Shown here piece after piece: positions 1 through 8,687 of a stretch of 64,000 nucleotides of DNA (positions are counted from its first letter, which is position 1; every line of letters starts with the position of its first letter). The notes under the pieces are model-generated. The model was not told the DNA's origin. It was given only the letters and a program-made list of their open reading frames with translations, and ran no database searches. Source of the DNA: Varibaculum timonense_A. Its GTDB lineage: Bacteria > Actinomycetota > Actinomycetes > Actinomycetales > Actinomycetaceae. The DNA lies in contig NZ_JAQEVU010000003.1 of NCBI RefSeq assembly GCF_027694345.1, positions 210,153 through 274,152 on the forward strand. The letters are read 5' to 3'. The position numbers and the translations under genes are program-made.

Positions 1-825
1 TGGCTAGGCGATATTGAAAAGCGCATGGAGGCAAAGCAACCGATAAAAAATCTTTTTACCACTATCGCCTTACCGTCTACTGGTATGACCATGGAATATG
101 CGCAAAAGGCAGAGCCGTCTACTATCAAGACCGCAAAACAGGCGAAAGAGGGCGCAAAGCTACCTACCGGGCTTCCCGCTACCTGGAGCGTGCAGTCCGC
201 TACCGTGTCTACCTACGGCGGCGCGGTAGAAGGCATCACCCGGCAAGCTATCGAGCGCACCACCAGCCCTGTTATTTTAGATGAAATCTTCAAGGATTTG
301 GCATATCAATACGCGGCCACCATCGAAGCAGACGTTAGGGAAAAGTTCCAAGCCATCGTGACCGCTAATACCCCGGTTTTGACGCTTACCAAGGGGACTA
401 CTGCTAGCGTGGCAGACCTTGAAGACCTCCTATTAGATTTACAAGACGTTTACGAGGATATCCCCTACTCTATGGACGGTCTGCTAGTATCGCCTACCGT
501 TTTCAAGTGGGTAAAGAACCTACCCCGCGACCCGCGCGCGTTGCAGTTACAAGGCGCACCCTTAGAGCATCAAGGAACTATCACGTTTAACTTACCGTCT
601 GCTCAAATCGGGGCTGTCACCATTACCCGCGTTCCTAAGTGGGAAGGTGACCACATGGTTGCCTACTCGAAAGATGCGCTAACTACGGCGGAGCTTCCCG
701 GCGCGCCCTTGCGTCTCGAGGATGAAAACATTACTACCCTAACTAAAGAGTTCGCAGTCTACGGTTATGCCGCGATTTTCAGCCAGCACCCGGATTTGAT
801 TAAGCCGGTCAAGATTGGCGCCTAG
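1..825 (+). CDS. Phage major capsid protein (5' partial)
   Basis: The reading frame is open back to base 1, so the gene probably starts upstream of the window; the first ATG at 25 lacks a ribosome binding site and is unlikely to be the true start. The protein (about 274 residues visible) has the composition and position of an HK97-fold capsid subunit: a segment resembling the E-loop/P-domain region (TRQAIERTTSPVILDEIF), then a mixed alpha/beta A-domain ending in a C-terminal strand motif (AVYGYAAIF). It sits directly before head-tail connector genes, as in siphoviruses. Assignment rests on family resemblance and gene order. Confidence 0.75.
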   Translation, partial: WLGDIEKRMEAKQPIKNLFTTIALPSTGMTMEYAQKAEPSTIKTAKQAKEGAKLPTGLPATWSVQSATVSTYGGAVEGITRQAIERTTSPVILDEIFKDLAYQYAATIEADVREKFQAIVTANTPVLTLTKGTTASVADLEDLLLDLQDVYEDIPYSMDGLLVSPTVFKWVKNLPRDPRALQLQGAPLEHQGTITFNLPSAQIGAVTITRVPKWEGDHMVAYSKDALTTAELPGAPLRLEDENITTLTKEFAVYGYAAIFSQHPDLIKPVKIGA

Positions 826-827
826 AA

Positions 828-1139
828 ATGGCAGATATCAACCAGCTACGGGCCTTTACCGGGGCAGCCACGCAAGATAGCGAATACTTATCCGCTTGTC
901 TTGAGGCTGCCACCGAGCGGGTAAAACTCCACATCGGGAACTGTCAAGTACCAGAACCCGTGCTAAACCAGGCAATTCTTGAGGTTGCTGGGAATCTTTG
1001 GCAGCGGCGGGTAGGCAAGCAGGATTTAGCGGCTTTCGGAGACGGCACTTTATTAGCGTCTCCTACCCGCCCGGCTCTTGACCCGCTCACCCCCGCCCGC
1101 GCTCTGCTAGCACCCTGGCTAGGAGTTGGTATCGCATGA
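828..1139 (+). CDS. Phage head-tail connector (gp6-like)
   Basis: A 103-residue, mainly helical protein of the size of HK97 gp6-type connector/adaptor proteins, which form a ring below the portal. The N-terminal pattern (INQLRAFTGA, then a helix with EYLSACLEAATERVKLHIG) is typical of this family, as is the WQRR segment near residue 58. It begins 2 bases after the capsid stop codon and overlaps the next gene by 4 bases, so it is translationally coupled within the structural operon. No catalytic function is expected. Confidence 0.65.
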   Translation: MADINQLRAFTGAATQDSEYLSACLEAATERVKLHIGNCQVPEPVLNQAILEVAGNLWQRRVGKQDLAAFGDGTLLASPTRPALDPLTPARALLAPWLGVGIA

Positions 1140-1504
1140 GCCTACTAGCCGACATTATCGAATCCGAGCAGATGGCATTAGCGGCCGCGTTGCCGGAATC
1201 TTTCCTAGTAACCGCCGAGCCAACTAGCGGCTACGCAGCCCTGGCAGCAGGCAAAAATACGGCGATTATTACCGAACCGAACCTAAAACCAGAATCCTAC
1301 TGCCAGCTAGCAGTAGATTTTGAGGTTTGGCTAATCGCCACCTCTCAAGACCAGAGCCAAGCCCGCGCCGCCCTCTCAGAGGCAATAGAGGCACTAATGC
1401 TAATCGGGTTTGATAACGCCTACGCGCTAGGGGTAACCCCGCCTGGAACCAGCCGCTACTACGCGGCATACAAAATCAACTATACAAACAGCTACCAAAT
1501 ATAA
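1136..1504 (+). CDS. Phage tail terminator / minor capsid-like protein
   Basis: A 122-residue protein starting in an ATGA overlap with the connector gene. Position between the head-tail connector and the tail tube gene matches the tail terminator (gpU-like) or head-closure slot of siphoviruses. It has an alpha/beta makeup with a central strand-rich part (YCQLAVDFEVWLIATS) followed by a helix, which suits a tail terminator. I see no specific motif, so the call is mainly positional; head closure is the alternative. Confidence 0.5.
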   Translation: MSLLADIIESEQMALAAALPESFLVTAEPTSGYAALAAGKNTAIITEPNLKPESYCQLAVDFEVWLIATSQDQSQARAALSEAIEALMLIGFDNAYALGVTPPGTSRYYAAYKINYTNSYQI

Positions 1505-1517
1505 GGAGAAAAACATC

Positions 1518-1952
1518 ATGGCAGTAAAAGCAGACAAGCTGGGACCTGGAAAACTCACGTTTACCCCTGATGAAGGAGGGCAAGCTAAAGAGTTTGCCGG
1601 GCAATGCACCAAACTCACCTATAAACCCGAATATAAAACCGGTGACCCCACCCCCATGTTAGATGGAAGCGAGTATCTAGAGCCCGGGGAACTGACCGGC
1701 TCTCTAGAGGGTGAGATCATGCAAGACTACGGAACAGACTCGCTGCCGAAATGGTGTTTTGACCATATGGGTGAGGAAGTGAACTTTGTTTTCAAACCCA
1801 ATAACACTAGGGCGCTTACGATTAAAGGGCGCTGCCAGGTGGCACCGGTAGAAATCGGTGGCGACGTCAAAAAATCCAACTCGACTTCCTTTAGCTTTCC
1901 TACCGTGGGTAAACCCACCCTAGAAACTGCTGAAGCTTCCAGTCAAGAATAG
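1518..1952 (+). CDS. Phage major tail tube protein
   Basis: A 144-residue beta-rich protein with a good ribosome binding site (AAGGAG, 1503-1508) before ATG 1518. It has the alternating strand pattern and charged loops of siphovirus tail tube proteins, including a central W-C-F-D-H segment (around residue 76) and a C-terminal strand (TSFSFPTVGKPTL). It lies between the probable tail terminator and the tail chaperone genes. The 11-base gap and strong RBS suggest high expression, as expected for the tube subunit. Confidence 0.65.
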   Translation: MAVKADKLGPGKLTFTPDEGGQAKEFAGQCTKLTYKPEYKTGDPTPMLDGSEYLEPGELTGSLEGEIMQDYGTDSLPKWCFDHMGEEVNFVFKPNNTRALTIKGRCQVAPVEIGGDVKKSNSTSFSFPTVGKPTLETAEASSQE

Positions 1953-1954
1953 CC

Positions 1955-2398
1955 ATGGCGAAAGACCGCGGCGCTGTCCAAATCCTAGGGTTAGACGAGC
2001 TCAGGTATTCCTTGCGTAAAATCGGGGACGACTTAGAAGACTTCAAAGCCCTAAACTCCGAGATAGCCCAAAAGGTGGCTTCCCGCGCCCGCTCCAAAGC
2101 CCCGCACAAGGACGACAATTTAAGACCGACTATTAGGGGTGGCGGGGCGAAACGCAAAGCCACCGTTAGAGCTGGTAACGCCCGCGTTAAATATGCGTGG
2201 GTAATCCATTGGGGACGGAAGATGTGGCCATCTAAGACGGCTGACCCGCCCACATCGGGGCGTAAACCCTTTGCCGCCCCCGTAGAAGCCCGCCCATTCA
2301 TCATGGAGACAGCGCGCGCTATGGATAGCGAAATTCAAGCAATGTACGCCAAAGTAATCGACCAAAAAACCAAACAACTCAAAGGAGCAAGATTATGA
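1955..2398 (+). CDS. HK97 gp10-like head-tail protein
   Basis: A 147-residue basic protein starting 2 bases after the previous stop. It shows the HK97 gp10/minor capsid pattern: an N-terminal acidic helix, then A-R-S-K-A-P, G-N-A-R-V-K-Y-A-W-V-I-H-W-G and a late R-P-F-I motif before a C-terminal helix. Proteins of this family join head to tail or close the tail. In many phages it precedes the tail tube gene, whereas here it follows it, so the order is slightly permuted. It overlaps the tail chaperone gene by 4 bases. Confidence 0.7.
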   Translation: MAKDRGAVQILGLDELRYSLRKIGDDLEDFKALNSEIAQKVASRARSKAPHKDDNLRPTIRGGGAKRKATVRAGNARVKYAWVIHWGRKMWPSKTADPPTSGRKPFAAPVEARPFIMETARAMDSEIQAMYAKVIDQKTKQLKGARL

Positions 2399-2712
2399 GC
2401 ATCAAAATCAAACAGGTAGAAGTAATTTATCAAGACGGCCGTGAAGCAACCTACCCGATTATCCCGACCGCTATCGTAGAAGCCGAAGGCTACGCCACCT
2501 CCATCGGTATGACAACCGCTCAAATGCCCTACGAATCCACCCTCTATGCAGCCTGGAGCGTAGCGCGCAAAAAAGAATCCGATACCCCAGAGTTTAAGAC
2601 CTGGATGCAATCCCTAGTAGCAGTAGAAGAAACCGAGGGGCAAGGCGTCCCTTTTCGAGGAACCGACTCTAACAACTGCGATAGCAGCCCTATGTCTAGC
2701 GACACAAACTAG
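2395..2712 (+). CDS. Tail assembly chaperone, G-type (zero-frame product)
   Basis: A 105-residue protein upstream of the tape measure gene, in the position of the lambda gpG / mycobacteriophage tail assembly chaperone. The start ATG overlaps the preceding gene (ATGA). The zero frame ends at TAG 2710-2712, but the +1 frame is open from 2627 to the tape measure start, so a fraction of ribosomes probably make a longer G-T fusion (see the next two entries). These chaperones bind and solubilise the tape measure protein and are not in the virion. Confidence 0.8.
   Translation: MSIKIKQVEVIYQDGREATYPIIPTAIVEAEGYATSIGMTTAQMPYESTLYAAWSVARKKESDTPEFKTWMQSLVAVEETEGQGVPFRGTDSNNCDSSPMSSDTN
2653..2656 (+). 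promoter_or_regulatory. Candidate +1 ribosomal frameshift site
   Basis: The zero frame reads CCT TTT CGA. A tRNA-Phe on TTT can re-pair with TTC one base downstream, with the poorly decoded codon CGA next in line, which gives a shift into the +1 frame. A -2 shift over the four T residues would reach the same frame. The +1 frame has a stop at 2624-2626, so the shift must occur after it; the -1 frame stops within seven codons. No such site is proved by sequence alone. Confidence 0.6.
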
Positions 2713-2791
2713 CCCCGCCGGGTGGCTGAACGCGCCACCAGGCATTTTATATGAAGCGCTCGAGCAACTAGTAGAACTACAGGAGGAATAA
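2657..2791 (+). CDS. Tail assembly chaperone T-type extension (+1 frame)
   Basis: This 44-codon stretch has no start codon of its own that makes sense and reads as the C-terminal part of the second tail chaperone: after an alanine-rich start it has T-S-P-A-G-W-L-N-A-P-P and ends L-E-Q-L-V-E-L-Q-E-E. The S-P-A-x-W-L motif is typical of the gpT-like part in actinobacterial phages. Its TAA stop (2789-2791) shares a base with the tape measure ATG (2791). This is the expected layout for the conserved G/GT frameshift of long-tailed phages. Confidence 0.7.
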   Translation, partial: EEPTLTTAIAALCLATQTSPAGWLNAPPGILYEALEQLVELQEE

Positions 2792-4998
2792 TGGCAGGCC
2801 CCGCCGTAATGGCAATCAAGATAGTTGGTGACGCTACCGGTGCTACCAACGCGCTAAACGGCGCGGGCGGATTCCTCAGCAAGTTCACCGCCAAATTTGG
2901 CAAAGCCGGGCCTTTGGTCGCTGCTGGCATCGCTGCTATCCCCGTGGCAGCCCTAGCAGCAGCCAAAGGACTCTACAACATCGGCGCCGAATTTGACGGC
3001 ATGTACGACACCATCAGGGTTGGAACCGGCGCTAGCGGGAAAGCTTTCGAGGCTCTAAAAGACTCCGCCCGCAACGTAGCAGCCAGTGTGCCCGCTGATT
3101 TTGACAAAATCGGAAAATCCCTAGCAGACGTAAACACGCGCACCGGGCTCACCGGTAAAACCCTAGAAACCGTCTCTAGCCAGTTCCTAGAAGCCGGGCG
3201 AATCCTAGGCGAAGAAATCAATATCCAAAAAGCAACCGGGGCGCTAAACAGTTTCAACATCACCGGCAAACAAACAGAAGCCGGCATGGACACCCTTTTC
3301 CGGGTCTCCCAGGCTACCGGAATCTCCATGAACAATTTATCGGGAATCCTGGGTAAGAACGCGCCCGCCCTGCAATCCCTAGGGTTTTCCTTTAACGAAT
3401 CCGCGGCCATGGCAGGGCTACTAGACAAGAGCGGGCTGGACGCTAATAAGACTCTTGGTTCTATGGGTAAAGCCCTCCTAGAGGTCTCCAAGTCCGGGGA
3501 AAAACCCGCCGATGCTTTCAAGCGGGTTACCGGGCAAATGGGGGAAATGCTCAAAAAAGGAGACGAAGCAGGAGCCCTAAACCTCGCTTCTAAGCTGTTT
3601 GGAACCCGAGGCGCCCCCCAATTTATCGGGGCTCTAAAATCCGGGGCAATCAACATGGACGCCATCGGCAAAGCCGCGCAAGGAAGCGGGGACACCATTC
3701 TAGGAGTAGGCAAAGAAACCGCTGACGCAGCCGAAGCCTGGCAACTACTCAAAAACAACGCCAAACTAGCGTTAGAGCCCCTCGCTTCAGGGGTATTCAA
3801 CGCTTTAGGGCAAACCCTTGGGTGGCTAGCCGATAAAATAAAACTCCTAACAGGCGCTGGCGGGCTATCCTCACTAGGTCAAGCCTTTGATTCACCAGCC
3901 CTAAAATCGGCTGGCGCTATTTTCCAGTCAATCGGAAGTCAAATATCTTCCGTATATCAAACCGCCAAACCCGCTTTGGCTGAAATCGCATCAACCGTTA
4001 AACCCATCTTTTTATCCCTACTACCCGTAGTTTCCTCTAATGTCACCGCGATATGTGGAATCATTAAAGGCGCTTTCGGGATAATCAAAGGAATAGTGCA
4101 AGTATTCAAAGGGATACTAACCGGGGACTGGTCAAGCCTTTGGGACGGGATTAAATCCATACTCTCCGGGGTGTGGAGCGCCATCAGCGGGATAGTTACC
4201 GGTGCTTTCGGGCTAATCAAAACAATCTTCACCAGCGCTCTAGCAGGGGTGAAAAACATTTGGTCAGGTGCATGGGGCGGAATAAAAAATCTCGCATCAA
4301 CTATTTTTGGTGCAGTAAGCTCCGTGATTGGAAACGTATGGGGAAAAATTAAATCCGTTTTCACTTCCGGGATAAACCTAATCCGAAATATCTGGTCTGC
4401 CGGGTGGGGGTGGGTCAAAAATAAAGCCTCCTCGATTTGGAGCAGCATCACCGGGGCGATATCGTCCGGGGTAAGCAAAGCTATATCAGTAGTAAAGTCC
4501 CTACCCTCTAAAGCCGTGAAAGCTATCGGTAACCTAGGGTCAAAACTACTTGGAGCCGGAAAAGACCTAATCCAAGGCATGATCAACGGGGTAGGCTCCA
4601 TGGGAAGCGCGATTTGGGACGCCTGTAAAAACATAGCGAAAAAAGCCATCAGCTCGATTAAAAACTTTCTAGGAATCGCGTCCCCCTCCAAAGTTTTCAC
4701 CCTCATAGGTAAACAAACCGGTCAAGGCTTCATCAACGGTATAGAATCCATGGCTGGTGACGCTAGGCGGGCATCAAAAAATCTAGTATCAATCCCAGCA
4801 AGCCAGCCCATACCCAAAATCAGTGCCCGAATAAACCCCCACCAGCCCCACCACCCCGGGCAAGTAGCGCCCATAAACATCACCGTGAACGGGGCGCTCG
4901 ACCCCCTAGCAGTAGCTAGGCAAATAAAACAGCTACTAACCACTCTTGAGCGCGGCCGCGGTCAAATCACAATCCACTCAGGAGCAGTAATCGCATGA
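2791..4998 (+). CDS. Phage tail tape measure protein
   Basis: A 735-residue protein that sets tail length and helps DNA pass into the cell. The N-terminal half resembles phage-type tail tape measure domains: glycine/alanine-rich start, then G-K-A-F-E-A-L-K-D-S-A-R-N-V-A and repeated helical segments. The middle (about residues 400-560) carries recurring I-W/V-W-x-x-I and G-A-F-G-L-I-K segments that are hydrophobic and helical. Start ATG follows AGGAGG (2781-2786). It is fairly short for the family, so the tail should be short. The next gene overlaps by 4 bases. Confidence 0.9.
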   Translation: MAGPAVMAIKIVGDATGATNALNGAGGFLSKFTAKFGKAGPLVAAGIAAIPVAALAAAKGLYNIGAEFDGMYDTIRVGTGASGKAFEALKDSARNVAASVPADFDKIGKSLADVNTRTGLTGKTLETVSSQFLEAGRILGEEINIQKATGALNSFNITGKQTEAGMDTLFRVSQATGISMNNLSGILGKNAPALQSLGFSFNESAAMAGLLDKSGLDANKTLGSMGKALLEVSKSGEKPADAFKRVTGQMGEMLKKGDEAGALNLASKLFGTRGAPQFIGALKSGAINMDAIGKAAQGSGDTILGVGKETADAAEAWQLLKNNAKLALEPLASGVFNALGQTLGWLADKIKLLTGAGGLSSLGQAFDSPALKSAGAIFQSIGSQISSVYQTAKPALAEIASTVKPIFLSLLPVVSSNVTAICGIIKGAFGIIKGIVQVFKGILTGDWSSLWDGIKSILSGVWSAISGIVTGAFGLIKTIFTSALAGVKNIWSGAWGGIKNLASTIFGAVSSVIGNVWGKIKSVFTSGINLIRNIWSAGWGWVKNKASSIWSSITGAISSGVSKAISVVKSLPSKAVKAIGNLGSKLLGAGKDLIQGMINGVGSMGSAIWDACKNIAKKAISSIKNFLGIASPSKVFTLIGKQTGQGFINGIESMAGDARRASKNLVSIPASQPIPKISARINPHQPHHPGQVAPINITVNGALDPLAVARQIKQLLTTLERGRGQITIHSGAVIA

Positions 4999-6860
4999 GC
5001 AGACTATGGGTAGGAGACTGGGAAATACCAGATGACACCGCCGCGCTCGAAAAAGGTGGTTTCGCGGTACTAGACGGGGTACGCATCACCTTTGGGCGAC
5101 AAGGACAGCTAGACACCCCGCAAATAGGGACACTTACGGCTACAATCCGCTGCCAGAGTATTCAAGCAGCTAAAAACGCCCAAAAAATCCGGCCAGGTCT
5201 CCCATGCGTCCTAAACGCCACCACCGAGCTATCCCACACCATAGCCGAAACTAAAACCATCAAGGACGGGTGGATAACCCCTTATATCCAAGACGGTGAG
5301 CCCATAGGATACGCCGAATATAGCGGGAACTATTACGTTTCCGGGTCTTGCTGGATAGGACACGGTACGTGGAATAGCGGTAACCCTCAAGAATGGAGAT
5401 ATGTAGCCGATAAAGTAAACGCCGGCTCAATCATAGATATAGAGCTAACTATCATCGCCCCCCAATATGCGCCCGTTCCCCCGATAGCCCGCCTGACTAA
5501 TGTCTTTAACCCGGATTCCACCTATCTAACCATTTTGGAATCCGACCCAGAAATAAAAGCCCACAACACCGAGACCGAAACCTGGAAAATCGCGGGGCAA
5601 GGCGCCATGCCACAAGAAGGCTACCCCGTACTCTACCTACACGCCCCCGCCCTCACCTGGGATAACCACCCAGAAGAAGAAACCTGGGAAACTATCCCTA
5701 ACCCCTCCTGGCGAATATGGGGCTGCTGGAAAATAGAAAAAACCTTAAAACTAGGGGCAACCTCTCGCGCTTCCCAATCCGTAAACGTATTTTCCGGGGT
5801 AATAACCGGGCTACAGATAAAAGGATTACCCGGCGGGAAAAGCGAAATCAACCTGACCGCCTCCGACCACCTCCACCCGCTAAACGCCGCAAAAATCGCA
5901 GCTCCCCGCCGGCAAGCAGAACCCCTAACCAGCCGTATCCAATGGGTGCTAGACCAGACCGCCGACTACCTAACAGGAGCCGGATACACCCCGCTAGCCC
6001 TGCTCACCCAATCCGACATAAACCCGGTTCTGCAATCAATAGACGTAGACGCACGCACCGCCCTTGACCTGATAAACCAAGCCGCTAACTCAGCTGCTCT
6101 AACCGCCTGGCCAGTAGTATCAGAAGGTGGAGACTGGGGAATCTTCCTAGAAGACGCAGACGCCCGCCCCGCCATCTCCTACATCACCCTAGACTCAGCC
6201 GGGATAGTATCCACCGAAAAAACCCACACCAACTGTGTCATAGTAGACGGGTCACAAATCCCCCTAGACGGGGTAACAATAACCAAAGATGGGGAAGTAT
6301 CCGCAACCCAATGTGAGGTCACCTACCCGATAGAAAAAACCGACCCCCAAAGCGGGCAAATCTCCTACGAAACCGGCAAAACCCTAACCGGATATATCGG
6401 GCCTGCCGGGCTAAAAATCGACACCTGGCTAAAACACCCTAAAGACGCGACAGAAACCGGTAACCGATGGCTACGCAGAGTCGAGCGCGGTGACTGGAAA
6501 ATAAGCGGAATAAGAATCGACACCCACCGCCTAAAAGGCGATACCAGCGCCGGGCAACTAATCGATATCCTCTACCGTATCGGACAGCAGCTAGTAATCT
6601 ACTCAATGCCCGCCTGGATACCCACCGCCCACGACATCGAACGATTCTGCATAGAAGGCGGAACCCTCACCTCCCACAAAAACGGGTGGATTATCGACCT
6701 AAACCTAACCAGACCAGGAGGCGCCGGCTACGCCCTCAAATGGGAAGAAATCCCCGCCCCCGCCACCTGGGACAAAACCCCATTGCCATGGGCACGGTTC
6801 GCAGCCCTAACAACCAAAGCAAAAATAAAGGAAGGATACAAAGATGCCCGCAACAACTAG
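4995..6860 (+). CDS. Phage minor tail / tail tip protein
   Basis: A 621-residue protein directly after the tape measure gene (ATGA overlap), the usual place of distal tail and tail-tip hub proteins. The N-terminus (MSRLWVGDWEIPDD) and the beta-rich domain following it look like a tail protein fold; the central part contains a carbohydrate-binding-like beta segment and the C-terminal third a hub-like region (residues about 300-560). No enzymatic motif is visible. Very rich in CTA and ATA codons. Probably a fusion of distal tail protein and tail-associated hub functions. Confidence 0.6.
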   Translation: MSRLWVGDWEIPDDTAALEKGGFAVLDGVRITFGRQGQLDTPQIGTLTATIRCQSIQAAKNAQKIRPGLPCVLNATTELSHTIAETKTIKDGWITPYIQDGEPIGYAEYSGNYYVSGSCWIGHGTWNSGNPQEWRYVADKVNAGSIIDIELTIIAPQYAPVPPIARLTNVFNPDSTYLTILESDPEIKAHNTETETWKIAGQGAMPQEGYPVLYLHAPALTWDNHPEEETWETIPNPSWRIWGCWKIEKTLKLGATSRASQSVNVFSGVITGLQIKGLPGGKSEINLTASDHLHPLNAAKIAAPRRQAEPLTSRIQWVLDQTADYLTGAGYTPLALLTQSDINPVLQSIDVDARTALDLINQAANSAALTAWPVVSEGGDWGIFLEDADARPAISYITLDSAGIVSTEKTHTNCVIVDGSQIPLDGVTITKDGEVSATQCEVTYPIEKTDPQSGQISYETGKTLTGYIGPAGLKIDTWLKHPKDATETGNRWLRRVERGDWKISGIRIDTHRLKGDTSAGQLIDILYRIGQQLVIYSMPAWIPTAHDIERFCIEGGTLTSHKNGWIIDLNLTRPGGAGYALKWEEIPAPATWDKTPLPWARFAALTTKAKIKEGYKDARNN

Positions 6861-7284
6861 CCAATTCAAAATCCCCTACCCAACCGGGGGAGACCCCGTA
6901 AGAGACGCACCCCAAACACTCCAAAACGCAATGCAGATAATTGACGACTATCTGCACGAACCATTCGTTTTAATTGACGGCGCTAAATACCCTATCAACG
7001 GAGCAGCTATCCCTCCTGAAAACTGGCAGTTTGCGGGACAAAAACCCTGGTTCTATGCAGCTTTTGACATACCAGCCCCATATATCCCGCCCGCCGGATA
7101 CACTTTTGAAACTTTCGTCTTAGAATCCAGCTCAACCACGTTTGTATGCACATCAGAGCTAAAACGAGACCAAAAAATGATTACCTGTCGATTCATACAA
7201 ACCTGGTCAAACGACCCCAAAGCCCTAAAGCTAATCGGCTGGCGCCTCGTACCTACATCTACCGACCCAAACCGACTAAATTAA
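6844..7284 (+). CDS. Phage tail accessory protein, unknown
   Basis: A 146-residue protein starting inside the end of the tail-tip gene (17-base overlap), with AAGGAAGG before the ATG. The N-terminal part (I-P-Y-P-T-G-G-D-P-V-R-D-A-P) resembles the short trimer-forming leaders of phage tail or fibre proteins that precede a receptor-binding beta domain. The rest is beta-rich without recognisable motifs. A short fibre or host-recognition role is plausible from its position before the lysis genes, but is not shown. Confidence 0.45.
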   Translation: MPATTSQFKIPYPTGGDPVRDAPQTLQNAMQIIDDYLHEPFVLIDGAKYPINGAAIPPENWQFAGQKPWFYAAFDIPAPYIPPAGYTFETFVLESSSTTFVCTSELKRDQKMITCRFIQTWSNDPKALKLIGWRLVPTSTDPNRLN

Positions 7285-7296
7285 GGAGAAATAACA

Positions 7297-8046
7297 ATGT
7301 CTTACACTTACGAGACTCAATATAACAGCCCTAACTACCAAAAAGGCAGACCAGCGGGCGCGCCCGCTTTCATAGTTATCCATCATTGGGGAATCGACGG
7401 GCAAAAACACCATAACGTAGTGTCCTACCTATGTAGAAAAGGCGGGAACTCTTCCGCTCACTACGTAGCAAGCGCTGGAATCGTAACTTGTATCGTAGAC
7501 CCCGATGATCGCGCCTGGCACGCCGGAAAAACCGGAAACCCGCGCGGAATCGGTATTGAGTGCCGCCCCGAATGCTCTGATGGGGATTTTAGGACAGTCG
7601 CAGAACTAATCGCTGAGTTGCGCAAAACCTACGGCAACCTACCACTGGTAGGACACAAAGACCATATGAACACCGATTGCCCCGGAAGATGGTATCCCCG
7701 CCTACAAGAACTATCCAACCTAGCAAACAGCCTAAAAGGCGGAACATCGACCCCCGCCCCCGCCCCTAGCCTAGACCTAGAAGCACTCGCTACCGCGGTA
7801 ATCGCCGGGAAATACGGCAACGGTGAAGCAAGAAAACGCGCCCTAGGGGCTAACTATCAAGCGGTGCAAGCAATCGTGAACAAACGGCTAACCGGCAAAT
7901 CAAAGCCCGCCCCTAGCGTGAACCTAGAAGCACTCGCTACCGCGGTAATCGCCGGGAAATACGGCAACGGAGAAGCCCGCAAGCGCGCCCTAGGCGCTAA
8001 CTATCAAGCGGTGCAAGCAATCGTAAACAAAAGGCTAAAGGGGTAA
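7297..8046 (+). CDS. Endolysin: N-acetylmuramoyl-L-alanine amidase with two CW_7-type repeats
   Basis: A 249-residue lysis enzyme that cleaves the MurNAc-L-Ala bond. Residues 20-140 form an Amidase_2 domain: zinc ligand candidates are His29/His30 (IHHW), His120 (VGHKDH) and Cys128 (DCPG), with Glu88 in G-I-E-C-R as a possible catalytic acid. A proline/alanine linker leads to two nearly identical 38-residue repeats (about 160-198 and 209-247) of the CW_7 (Cpl-7-like) cell-wall-binding type. No signal peptide, so it depends on the holin downstream. RBS AAGGAG (7283-7288) precedes the ATG. Confidence 0.9.
   Translation: MSYTYETQYNSPNYQKGRPAGAPAFIVIHHWGIDGQKHHNVVSYLCRKGGNSSAHYVASAGIVTCIVDPDDRAWHAGKTGNPRGIGIECRPECSDGDFRTVAELIAELRKTYGNLPLVGHKDHMNTDCPGRWYPRLQELSNLANSLKGGTSTPAPAPSLDLEALATAVIAGKYGNGEARKRALGANYQAVQAIVNKRLTGKSKPAPSVNLEALATAVIAGKYGNGEARKRALGANYQAVQAIVNKRLKG
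7777..8038 (+). repeat. Two tandem near-identical 115-bp coding repeats
   Basis: Copies at 7777-7891 and 7924-8038, separated by a 32-base proline-rich linker region. They encode the two cell-wall-binding repeats of the endolysin and differ at only a few bases, which points to a recent duplication or ongoing gene conversion. Confidence 0.85.
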
Positions 8047-8049
8047 GTC

Positions 8050-8250
8050 ATGGGGCGACATTCAAAAGAAAGATTCAACTGGCTAACCCCGCAAGTTCGC
8101 GGCTGGCTCTACGGTGTAATAACTGCCCTAGTACCCCTCCTAATCATTTACGGCGTACTAGACGAGCAAACCGCCCCGCTCTGGATAGCGCTAGCAGCGT
8201 CTATCCTAGGCACTTCCACCGCGCTAGCCCACACCCCAAAGAAAGAGTGA
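8050..8250 (+). CDS. Phage holin
   Basis: A 66-residue protein with a basic N-terminus (MGRHSKERFNW) and two predicted membrane segments (about residues 20-36 and 42-58) joined by a short acidic loop (DEQTAP), ending in charged residues. This is the topology of small actinobacteriophage holins. It lies 3 bases after the endolysin stop and overlaps the next gene in a GTGA context. It would form the membrane lesion that releases the amidase. Confidence 0.75.
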   Translation: MGRHSKERFNWLTPQVRGWLYGVITALVPLLIIYGVLDEQTAPLWIALAASILGTSTALAHTPKKE

Positions 8251-8591
8251 AAATGACACTACCGACAAGCCCCCTCATTTGGTGGCAAGATTTCGCCGGA
8301 ATCGCAGCCCTAATAACAGCTGTAGCCTCTATCCCAGGCACAATAGCGGCAATACACCTAAAAAAGACTAGAGACGAAATCGGCAAAGAGTTCCAACCTA
8401 ACCACGGGTCAAGCCTGGTAGACAAAATAAACCTCTTGACCGACTCGGTAAAATCAGTCGGTCACCAAGTAGGAGAAATCAGGCGAGACATGGCAAGAGA
8501 ACACGAAGCCATAAACCATACACTCGAGCGTCACGAAAAAGAAATAAAAGAAAACCGAGACGCAGTAACCACCATCAAAATACTGCAATAA
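8247..8591 (+). CDS. DUF2746-like membrane/coiled-coil lysis protein
   Basis: A 114-residue protein with one N-terminal membrane segment (about residues 15-36, after IWWQDF) and a long charged C-terminal helix, probably coiled coil (IRRDMAREHEAINHTLERH). This is the layout of DUF2746-type phage proteins found next to holins. Start could be GTG 8247, coupled to the holin stop (GTGA), or ATG 8253, two codons later. A second holin or spanin-like role is an inference from position. Confidence 0.55.
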   Translation: MKMTLPTSPLIWWQDFAGIAALITAVASIPGTIAAIHLKKTRDEIGKEFQPNHGSSLVDKINLLTDSVKSVGHQVGEIRRDMAREHEAINHTLERHEKEIKENRDAVTTIKILQ

Positions 8592-8687
8592 ATGTGACCA
8601 ACACAATTAAAATAATGCAGCTTTCAGCTTGCATAATTGCTGCATAAGTGGATAAAATGGAAGTGTTCTTGAGGGAAACCGAAAGAA

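Noticed and set aside
2973..4706. Two long minus-strand frames within the tape measure gene
   Set aside because: They are shadows of the tape measure frame, without RBS or family resemblance.
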